Assembly: GCA_043802345.1 (NCBI GenBank)
Contig: JAZDLC010000190.1
Coordinates: forward strand, 1 to 6,221
Direction: 5' to 3'
From: JAZDLC01 sp043802345
Lineage (GTDB): Bacteria > Planctomycetota > B15-G4 > JADJEK01
Length of the DNA stretch: 6,221 nt
Below, piece by piece: positions 1 through 5,800 of this stretch; the first letter of the stretch is position 1, and the number at the start of each line of letters is the position of its first letter. The notes under the pieces were generated by a model, which saw nothing but the letters and a program-made list of their open reading frames with translations, was not told the origin of the DNA and searched no databases. The position numbers and the translations under genes are program-made.

Positions 1-2174
1 GTCCAGACCAGACTCACCAGGGGCGGCAGCAGCACGGGGGCGATCCGGGAGGGGCGGCGCAGTCCGATCAGCAGGGGCACCAGGATCAGGGCCAGACCGA
101 CCCAGCCGACGGTGGCCATTTCCGAGTAGATGACCTGGACCAGATGGGCCATGAAGCTCTGCCCATCCGCCACCAGCAGGTCCGGGGCGACCGCCTCCAG
201 CCGCTCCACCACCCGCTCGAACGTACCATCGGGAGCGCGCCGGACCCCGGTCAGGAGCAGATGCCGGCCGGCCGCTCGGGCCAGGTGGGTCTCGAGGAGA
301 TCCGAGAGGATCCCCGGCCGGAAGTCCGCGGGATGGAGCGGCGGCATCTCGCCCGGTAGGCTCTGTAGCAACGGCTCGAACGCCTCCGCTCTCATCCGCA
401 GTTCCTGTCCCGCGCTGGCCAGATCCCGCCGGAGGGTTTCGATCCTCTCCTTTGTCCAGAGCCCTTCCCAGCGCTCCCGGTTGCGTTGCTGCAGAGCCGC
501 GCTCGGCAGGAGCAGGGCGAGCGAGCGATACCCTGCGATCATCCCTTCGCGGCGCAGTTGCTCCAGTTCGGCGCGCACCCTCTCGTTCTCTTGCAGCGCT
601 TCCTCTTCGCTGCCGGCCGACACGGCGATCGAGGTGGAGTCGAGGGTTTCGCCGAAGCTGTGCAGCAGGGTACCGAGGTCCCGCTGGGTCTCTGCCGACG
701 CGCCGTTCAAGTTGCGGTAGTCGCCATCGAACCCGGTCCGCAGCAGCCCCGCCATGCCGGCTCCGGTGAGAACGAGCAACGACAGCAACAGTGCGGGGCG
801 GGCGGAGCGGGCGAGCCGGAACCAGGCGGGAACAAACTCCGTCAGAAGCAGCAGCGGCGGGCGTGGCTCCTTCCTGGGGCCGGTCTCCGGCAGGAGCAGC
901 GGGAGAATCAGAATCGCGAAGCCGGCCGCGCCCGCGATGCCGAACACCGCCACCCACCCGAGCTGCCGGAAGCCCGGCATGACCGACGCCTGCAAGCCGA
1001 GGAAGGCTGCCACTGTCGTGGCCGCCCCCAGCAGCAGGGGGCGGATCAGGCGGGAGAGCACTGCGCCGGGCCCGGCGCGCGGATTCCGGTCGTTGTGAAA
1101 CAGCAGGTGAACGCCGTAGTCGACCGAAACGCCGACCAGCATGGAGCCACACCCGATGGAGATGGCGGAGATCTCTGGGACGAGCCAGCGCGCGAGACCG
1201 ACGGCGAAGGCCGCCCCGAATGCGGCCGGCAGCAGCACGAGAAGCGCGAACAGCGGCCTGCGGAAGGCGAGGAAGGCGAGCAGGGCGATCCCCAGAAAGG
1301 AGAAGGTGAGCACCCTGCGGAGGTCCGACTGAATCAGGTCGGCGTTCTCCACGCTGAACCGATGCCCGGCGAGATACGCGATCTTCACGTTTCCGCCGGG
1401 AGCCTCGCGCTCCGCTTCTGGCAGGGCCTGGTCGAGGAAGGCGAGCAGTTCCCTGGCGTGGGCGCTGTCGGTGGACTTGTGGCGCGGGCGGGCGATCAGC
1501 AAGACGTGCTGGAGATCCGCGCTGAAGAGGCGGCCCTCATGCACTGTCACCGCTCCCCCTTCCTGCAGGCCGGAGAGCTGGCGGGACAGACCCTGATTGA
1601 AATGCAGCGGGTCGGCCGCCAGGACGCTGGCCAGGAACGGAGCGGGAGACTCCGTCAGCAGCTTCTTCCAGCCTGAAAGCGTCTCGCGGATCGCCGCCGG
1701 CTCCAGCGACCCCACGAGTCGCTCGCGGTCTTCTTCCGAAAAGAGCGAGGCCCGGTGGGCGACCAGGAAGTCGAGCGCCTCCATGACCTGCTCCGGACCG
1801 CGACGGTAGACCAACCGAGCGATCAGCGGCGTGTCGGAGTGAAGGGCATCCTCGAGCAGCGCGGCCAGGCGATCAGCCACCTGCAGGAGGTCCGCGACCG
1901 GCACCGGCTCTTCCAGGGAGGAGGGGCCCACGTCCAGATACAGAAATTCGGTTGGCCGGAACAGCTCGAGCAGCGTGCGGTAGCGCTGGACCACGGGATC
2001 AGAATCGGGGAGCAGCTCCAGCACATCCTCCCGCCAGGAGAGTCCCCGGGCCGACCAGACCAGCAGAGCCAGCAGTAGCGCGCAGGTGACGAGCGCTCCC
2101 ATGCGATGCCGGCGCAGGGCGCGATAGAAGGCCGGGCCGGAGCCCTGATGCGAATCCCCCCGCTCCGCCGTCAA
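1..2174 (-). CDS. MMPL/RND-family exporter, C-terminus cut by the left window edge
   Basis: Inner-membrane RND-superfamily (MMPL) exporter. Related genes in polyene clusters are thought to pump the lipid-like product toward the outer membrane. The frame is open for 724 codons from a TTG at 2174 to the window edge. Visible order: TM1 at about residues 26-44; a periplasmic domain at about 45-288; a bundle of TM segments at about 288-430, including the signature VGVSVDYGVHLL at 347-358 with the Asp-Tyr pair at 352-353 typical of the proton-relay helix; another TM at about 459-476; a second periplasmic domain at about 477-683 with a charged helical stretch at 520-600; and TM8 at about 687-703. 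The last TM helices lie outside the window. The TTG overlaps the stop of the upstream lipoprotein gene (TTGA) and has a GAGG 7 nt upstream. The next candidate, ATG at 2102, has no Shine-Dalgarno and would start right at TM1. Family call is firm; substrate is inferred from neighbours. Confidence 0.93.
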   Translation of the reverse strand, partial: MTAERGDSHQGSGPAFYRALRRHRMGALVTCALLLALLVWSARGLSWREDVLELLPDSDPVVQRYRTLLELFRPTEFLYLDVGPSSLEEPVPVADLLQVADRLAALLEDALHSDTPLIARLVYRRGPEQVMEALDFLVAHRASLFSEEDRERLVGSLEPAAIRETLSGWKKLLTESPAPFLASVLAADPLHFNQGLSRQLSGLQEGGAVTVHEGRLFSADLQHVLLIARPRHKSTDSAHARELLAFLDQALPEAEREAPGGNVKIAYLAGHRFSVENADLIQSDLRRVLTFSFLGIALLAFLAFRRPLFALLVLLPAAFGAAFAVGLARWLVPEISAISIGCGSMLVGVSVDYGVHLLFHNDRNPRAGPGAVLSRLIRPLLLGAATTVAAFLGLQASVMPGFRQLGWVAVFGIAGAAGFAILILPLLLPETGPRKEPRPPLLLLTEFVPAWFRLARSARPALLLSLLVLTGAGMAGLLRTGFDGDYRNLNGASAETQRDLGTLLHSFGETLDSTSIAVSAGSEEEALQENERVRAELEQLRREGMIAGYRSLALLLPSAALQQRNRERWEGLWTKERIETLRRDLASAGQELRMRAEAFEPLLQSLPGEMPPLHPADFRPGILSDLLETHLARAAGRHLLLTGVRRAPDGTFERVVERLEAVAPDLLVADGQSFMAHLVQVIYSEMATVGWVGLALILVPLLIGLRRPSRIAPVLLPPLVSLVW

Positions 2175-2863
2175 GGGGAGACCTCGAACGCCGTGGCCAG
2201 ATCCCCGCCGGGCCGCATCTCCAGCAGTTCAATCTCCAGGCGGTAGCCCCACTCCAGGTTCTCGAGCAGGATGCGCGCCGGCAGTTCCGAGTCCCATCCG
2301 TCGAACCGCCGGTAGTCACCATACCGAGCCCGCCGCACCACGCGCCCTTCCCGCGCCTGGAGAGAGCTCTCGAGGCGCGTGCCTGCGGAATCGAACCGGT
2401 ATTCGGTCTCCCCTTCCTGCCAAGGCAGGAGGAGAGCGGGACGGCCCTCAGCCGTCCGGCCGGCTCGGGCGCCTTCGGCCGCGCTCCAGCCGAACAGGTG
2501 CTCGATGTCTCGCAGCACACCGGAGCGGAGTGGGTTGAGGGGCATTCCCTCCGCCTTCGTCAGAACCTGCCGGTCATCGCCTCGCTTCAGGAAGTCGAAC
2601 AGACGCCCTCCCATCTCCCCCAGCGCGATGGCGCGAAAGGCATCCTCGCGGCGAACCACCAGCGCGCCGATGCAGTCGAACTGCTCCCCTCCCTGCTCGA
2701 TCACGATCCGCTGGGCCAGCCGGAATCCAGGAGGATAGGCCATCTCCATCACCCGCAGGCACGACGCCAGCAGGGCCGGATCTTCCAGCGGCACCAGCGG
2801 CGCGTGCGGCACGCCGCGGCACGCCGGCAGGAGAATCAGAACAAGGCAAATAAGACGCCGCAT
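2171..2863 (-). CDS. Outer-membrane-type lipoprotein, DUF3261-like (polyene-cluster type)
   Basis: A 230-residue predicted lipoprotein. The chosen ATG at 2863 opens directly onto a signal peptide: n-region MRR, hydrophobic core LICLVLILL, then a lipobox-like LPAC with the lipidated Cys at residue 15. The frame stays open upstream to a GTG at 2950, but that extension would bury the signal. No good Shine-Dalgarno precedes 2863, so the start rests on the signal. The mature part looks beta-rich. Its C-terminal segment (YGDYRRFDG at 181-189, LPARILLEN at 194-202, then YRLEIELLEM at 207-216) has the alternating strand pattern seen in LolA/LolB-like proteins. Residue +2 after the Cys is Arg rather than Asp, compatible with outer-membrane sorting. 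The gene overlaps the exporter start by its stop codon. In aryl-polyene-type clusters a DUF3261 lipoprotein commonly sits beside the MMPL exporter and LolA. Assignment to that family comes from size, lipoprotein nature and context, not from a profile search. Confidence 0.78.
   Translation of the reverse strand: MRRLICLVLILLPACRGVPHAPLVPLEDPALLASCLRVMEMAYPPGFRLAQRIVIEQGGEQFDCIGALVVRREDAFRAIALGEMGGRLFDFLKRGDDRQVLTKAEGMPLNPLRSGVLRDIEHLFGWSAAEGARAGRTAEGRPALLLPWQEGETEYRFDSAGTRLESSLQAREGRVVRRARYGDYRRFDGWDSELPARILLENLEWGYRLEIELLEMRPGGDLATAFEVSP
2182..2185 (-). promoter_or_regulatory. Ribosome binding site deciding the TTG start of the exporter
   Basis: GAGG on the minus strand, inside the last codons of the upstream lipoprotein gene, lies 7 nt before TTG at 2174-2172. 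It supports TTG over the downstream ATG at 2102 and suggests translational coupling, since that TTG shares bases with the upstream TGA. Confidence 0.6.
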
Positions 2864-3025
2864 GTCGGAACATGGTAGCAATGCCCGAATCCTGAAGGAG
2901 AGTGCCGCACCACTTTCTTCAGTGTTCGGAATGCGGGCTTGCGATTCCACGGATCTATCGCTTCGATTCGTGGGGGAGTCGGTTCTCCTCGGTGGCCAAG
3001 ATTCTCTTGTTGGTGGGGGTGCGCG
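2864..3025. promoter_or_regulatory. Divergent intergenic region between two lipoprotein genes
   Basis: This 162-nt spacer lies between the divergent ATGs at 2863 (minus) and 3026 (plus), so it should hold promoters for both transcription units. I see no convincing -35/-10 pair on either strand. The best plus-strand candidate is TTGCGA near 2939, 17 nt before TTCGAT, which is a weak match. No operator-like dyad stands out. The promoter assignment comes from gene orientation, not from a motif. Confidence 0.45.
3012..3019 (+). promoter_or_regulatory. Ribosome binding site of the propeller lipoprotein gene
   Basis: The G-rich GGTGGGGG lies 6 nt before ATG 3026. It supports this start over the in-frame upstream TTG at 2939, which would put about 29 residues in front of the signal peptide. 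Confidence 0.5.
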
Positions 3026-4066
3026 ATGAAGATGATCACGATTCCGAGTCTGCTGGTGGTCATGCTGGTCGGGTGTGCGCCAGATTCAGGCTGGAAGCAT
3101 GAGACCGCGCTGGACAGTGGCGGGAAGCTGGGAGGATGCGCTGTCGGCGACCTGGATTCCGCGCGGTCCGGGAATGAGATCGGGGTGGTGGCCGAGGACG
3201 GGACGGTCACCCTGGTCTATCGGGACGGTTCCAAGTGGGGCAGCGAGAAGATCGGCGCCGCCTCCGGTGAGATGATCCAGTGCGCCATCGGTGACGTCGA
3301 TCCGGAGCGACCCGGAAACGAGCTGGTGGCCGTGGGCATGAAGACCGGCGGCGAGGAGGATGGCGGGGCCGGGGCGGCGATGGTCGCCTCCAAGGAGAAT
3401 GGCGCCTGGAAGCTGGAGCCGCTCTTCGAAGACACCGCCCTGATCCACGGCGTTTGCGTGGGCGATCTCGATCCGGACCTTCCCGGAAACGAGATCCTGC
3501 TGGTTGGATTCAGTCTCGATGCGACGCTGGCTCACCGCGAGGCGGGTGAGTGGAAGACAGCGAAGGTGGCCACTCTTCCGGGTGCCGGGAAGAGCGCCGT
3601 TCCCTTCGAGGGAGGCGCCGCGGTGACTTGCGCGGACGGCTCCGTGGTGCATCTGGTCAAGCGGGATGGCGCCTGGACCAGCACGACCCTCGACAAGGCC
3701 GAGGCCGGACAGTCGCGAGTCGGCACCGACGACTCCCGCCTGATCGTGGCCCGGGATGACGGCGTGCTCTCGCTGCTCCAGGATGGGAAGCGGACCGAGA
3801 TCCACAAGGAAGAACTCAAGCTTCGCGGCGCGGTGCTGGCCGACGTCACCCCGAGCAGCAAGGGAGCGGAGGCCGCCACCGCCGGCTACGGCAAGAGTGT
3901 GACTGTCCTGTGGCAAGAGAGGGGAGAGTGGCACGAGCAGACGGTCTTCACCGACACGGGCAAGCTCCACCACCTTGCCGCGGGCCAGTTCGAAGGCATG
4001 GGCCCTTCCGCCTGCCTCGTCACCTGCGGCTTCTCAGGCCTGGTAACCGTCATCTCCCACCAGTGA
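3026..4066 (+). CDS. Lipoprotein with VCBS/FG-GAP-like beta-propeller repeats
   Basis: A 346-residue predicted lipoprotein. The signal peptide at residues 1-16 ends in lipobox LVGC with Cys 17; next come Ala-Pro-Asp. The start ATG 3026 gives a normal lipoprotein signal and follows a G-rich ribosome binding site. The mature protein is built of repeats. The clearest units are GDLDSARSGNE (41-51), GDVDPERPGNE (89-99) and GDLDPDLPGNE (146-156), with degenerate copies near 233-246, 272-282 (ADVTPSSKGAE) and 320-329. Most are followed by a short strand pair ending in G-x-W (for example GAWKL, GEWKT, GAWTS, GEWHE). The D-x-D...GNE pattern resembles the calcium-binding loops of VCBS/FG-GAP beta-propellers, here probably six or seven blades. 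It lies opposite to its neighbours, convergent with the LolA gene and divergent from the DUF3261-like gene. Function is unknown; an envelope binding or scaffold role is a guess. Confidence 0.88.
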   Translation: MKMITIPSLLVVMLVGCAPDSGWKHETALDSGGKLGGCAVGDLDSARSGNEIGVVAEDGTVTLVYRDGSKWGSEKIGAASGEMIQCAIGDVDPERPGNELVAVGMKTGGEEDGGAGAAMVASKENGAWKLEPLFEDTALIHGVCVGDLDPDLPGNEILLVGFSLDATLAHREAGEWKTAKVATLPGAGKSAVPFEGGAAVTCADGSVVHLVKRDGAWTSTTLDKAEAGQSRVGTDDSRLIVARDDGVLSLLQDGKRTEIHKEELKLRGAVLADVTPSSKGAEAATAGYGKSVTVLWQERGEWHEQTVFTDTGKLHHLAAGQFEGMGPSACLVTCGFSGLVTVISHQ

Positions 4067-4079
4067 ACCCGAACATCCG

Positions 4080-4107
4080 CACCCGGTGATAATATTTTCA
4101 CCGGGTG
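4080..4107. terminator. Perfect 10-bp inverted repeat between convergent genes, likely bidirectional terminator
   Basis: The left arm CACCCGGTGA (4080-4089) and right arm TCACCGGGTG (4098-4107) are perfectly complementary around the 8-nt AT-rich loop TAATATTT. It sits 13 nt after the stop of the plus-strand lipoprotein gene, and its right arm contains the last codons and TGA (4100-4098) of the minus-strand LolA gene. The placement fits a shared terminator for convergent transcripts. Neither side carries a clear T-tract after the stem, so it may be a weak intrinsic terminator or mainly an mRNA 3'-end stabiliser. Confidence 0.65.
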
Positions 4108-4760
4108 TGATCTGACTGGTCGAGGCTGAAGGTGGAGGGGTCGAACTTGATGTTCAGCTGCTCCTGCTCGAAGCGGATCTCAAGGTAGTCCTCGCCGGGC
4201 TCGCGGATCACTACCTTGGTGACCCGATGGGTTTCGGGATCGACGAAGAGTTCGACCGCCCGGATCATCTTTGACAGCTTCTCCGACCTGGGCTGCATGC
4301 GAAGCCGGAAGTCGGCGCCCTTCTCCAACGTGAGGGCGTACATCTCATCCGCCCTGGAGAAGTCGCCCTGAATCCAGTCGGTGATCTGTCCCAGGACTTC
4401 CCGGAGGAGATCCTCACCGCCCAGCTTCATCTTGCGCAACTCTCCCTCGACCCGGTCGAACTTGGCCACGCCCCGGCCATTGAGGATCAGCAGCGAGGCG
4501 TACGGCTTGACGACCTCCCAGCGCAGACGGTCGGGCCGCTCGAAGGAGCAGATCCCCCGGGACTCCAGCGGATCGAGGAACAGCGACACATGCCGCTCCT
4601 GCACGAAGTCCGCCCGCAGGGACTGGACCTTCTTCAGCGCCGCGCCCATCTCCTTCAGGAACAGCTCCTGCTCCGCCCCTGTCAGCGCGGAATACGGCAC
4701 CGGATCCTCCTGGCCTTGAAGTGGAAGGGCAAGAAGAGCCATCAGCAACAATCCGCCCAT
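4098..4760 (-). CDS. LolA-family outer-membrane lipoprotein carrier protein (cluster-associated)
   Basis: A 220-residue periplasmic carrier, close to the usual LolA length. LolA proteins shield acyl chains in a half-open beta-barrel and hand them to the outer membrane; copies in polyene clusters are thought to carry the cluster's own lipid product. Family hallmarks: SLRADFVQERHVSLF at 47-61, then SRGICSFERPDRLRWEV at 67-83, matching the 'DF.Q......G...F.RP..LRW' core, and a FDPSTFSL-like end. ATG 4760 is preferred because AAAGGGG ends 6 nt before it; the ATG at 4766 touches the G-run. Either start gives a hydrophobic signal peptide (GGLLLMALLALPLQ) that oddly has no Lys or Arg in its n-region. 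The gene begins 20 nt after the KS-beta stop, so it is probably co-transcribed. It is probably a dedicated paralogue rather than the housekeeping lolA, because of its neighbours. Confidence 0.88.
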   Translation of the reverse strand: MGGLLLMALLALPLQGQEDPVPYSALTGAEQELFLKEMGAALKKVQSLRADFVQERHVSLFLDPLESRGICSFERPDRLRWEVVKPYASLLILNGRGVAKFDRVEGELRKMKLGGEDLLREVLGQITDWIQGDFSRADEMYALTLEKGADFRLRMQPRSEKLSKMIRAVELFVDPETHRVTKVVIREPGEDYLEIRFEQEQLNIKFDPSTFSLDQSDHTR

Positions 4761-4766
4761 GTTCAT

Positions 4767-4773
4767 CCCCTTT
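4767..4773 (-). promoter_or_regulatory. Ribosome binding site of the LolA-like gene
   Basis: AAAGGGG on the minus strand, in the 20-nt gap after the KS-beta stop, is 6 nt from ATG 4760 but directly abuts ATG 4766. It favours the shorter form. Confidence 0.55.
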
Positions 4774-4780
4774 CGTGGGA

Positions 4781-5797
4781 TCAGGATCCTCTGGAGAGAG
4801 TCACCAGGCTTCCGTACCCAGCGGCGTCGCAGGCGAGGCAGGAAACCGCGGAGCCGGTCAGTGCCGCAAGCGCCACCTCGAAGGCGAGACCCACCGGCAT
4901 CGATCCATACCACGCGGCGTGACCCGAAATCTCGTGGCCGGCCCCGACAAGCGCTTCATAGCCCCGGCCTTCCGACCGATCTCCCGCGGCCGCCAGAAAA
5001 ACAGGATCGCGCGCGATTCCCGCCAGCTCGGGAGGACTTTCCTTCCCGATCCGCCACGAGAGAATGCGCTCCAGGGAGCCGTAGCGGGAACCCTCCGGGC
5101 GAGCGCCAAGAGCCAGGCAGATGAACCCCTCGCCCGGGGAGTAGCTACAGCGATCGAATTCCAGCGGCCGCAGCTCGCCCGGATGCCCTTCGCCTTGACA
5201 GGCCACCTCGTAGCAAAGCAAAGGCGAGATCTCATCTCCCAGCCCCACCAGGACCAGGTCGACCTCCCCGGCATCGAGCCACCCCCGGGCAATGTCCAGG
5301 GCGACCACAACGGTCTGCCCGAAGGTGGTCACCGTCTGACACGGCCCCTCGATATTCATCGCGATGGAAACCTGCGAGGCGAGCGAGTTGTGAACCGAGT
5401 TGACGAACAGGGTCGGCGAGGCGAACCGGTTCGCGTCGTCAAGCAGTCCGTCCTGAAACGCGAAGGATGTCAGTTGCGGGCCATGGCCCGTACCGAACAC
5501 CAGTCCCACCCGGGGCGGATCGGGTCGCTCCAGGCCGGCATCTTCCAGCGCCAGGTGAGCAGACAGGAGAGCCATCCGTGACAGCTGGTCGAGCCTGCGC
5601 AGGGCCCTCGGCTGCATGAATCGGTCCAGCCCATCCAGCCGGGCCCGGTAGACCGGCAGGGAAACCGTCCCCCTCGGAGTCTCCACCGACTCCTGGCCAG
5701 GATGCGGCAACTCTCTCCCCGAAAGAAGGGCGCGAAGGCTCTCGACCCCCGATCCGAGGGCGGAGACCGATCCGATGCCGAGGATGGAGACCGCCAC
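4781..5797 (-). CDS. Ketosynthase-like chain-length factor (KS-beta), active site lost
   Basis: A 338-residue thiolase-fold ketosynthase homologue, shorter than a typical KS of about 400. KS landmarks remain: VSALGSGVES (11-20), SPTLFVNSVHNSLAS (127-141), the EGPCQT segment (150-155), FDRCSYSPGEGF (214-225), SGHAAWYG (291-298) and a degenerate C-terminal AAGYGS (325-330). Catalytic positions are altered. The nucleophile elbow reads TTFGQT (157-162), with Gly 160 or Gln 161 where Cys is expected. The HGT loop appears as AAAGD (269-273), so that His is gone. The KxxxGH segment reads HEISGH, losing Lys but keeping His 293. This fits chain-length-factor subunits such as the KS-beta of type II polyketide synthases and ApeC of aryl-polyene systems, which pair with an active KS. 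The GTG start is supported by GAGGG 8 nt upstream. It starts 3 nt after the active KS stop, as expected for an obligate heterodimer. ApeC-like is my best guess; the exact subfamily is unproven. Confidence 0.85.
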   Translation of the reverse strand: MAVSILGIGSVSALGSGVESLRALLSGRELPHPGQESVETPRGTVSLPVYRARLDGLDRFMQPRALRRLDQLSRMALLSAHLALEDAGLERPDPPRVGLVFGTGHGPQLTSFAFQDGLLDDANRFASPTLFVNSVHNSLASQVSIAMNIEGPCQTVTTFGQTVVVALDIARGWLDAGEVDLVLVGLGDEISPLLCYEVACQGEGHPGELRPLEFDRCSYSPGEGFICLALGARPEGSRYGSLERILSWRIGKESPPELAGIARDPVFLAAAGDRSEGRGYEALVGAGHEISGHAAWYGSMPVGLAFEVALAALTGSAVSCLACDAAGYGSLVTLSRGS

Positions 5798-5800
5798 GCT

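Noticed and set aside
486..1676. Long plus-strand open frame of 396 codons
   Set aside because: It is antisense to the exporter. The product is a low-complexity Gln/Glu/Gly/Arg mix with no domain pattern, while the minus-strand frame shows clear TM segments and the MMPL signature.
2415..2457. Two adjacent hairpins, a 7-bp stem at 2415-2430 and a 7-bp stem at 2439-2457
   Set aside because: They lie in the middle of the DUF3261-like coding region, have no T-tract, and short GC-rich dyads are expected by chance at this base composition.
2872..2895. Seven-codon upstream ORF in the divergent spacer
   Set aside because: It has no ribosome binding site or attenuator-like structure and no codon bias for a regulatory amino acid; a chance ATG is the simpler explanation.
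2902..3102. Small GTG-started frame with a CSECG zinc-ribbon-like start, preceded by AAGGAG
   Set aside because: The AAGGAG is only 1 nt from the GTG, too close to act as a ribosome binding site, and the frame runs through the signal peptide codons of the lipoprotein in another phase.
3086..3973. Minus-strand open frame of 295 codons opposite the propeller lipoprotein
   Set aside because: It has no signal or recognisable motif. The plus frame has a lipobox, a ribosome binding site and regular repeats. GC-rich codon bias explains the open antisense frame.
4721..5581. Plus-strand open frame of 286 codons
   Set aside because: It runs antisense across the LolA and KS-beta genes, both supported by family motifs, and its composition is shadow-like.
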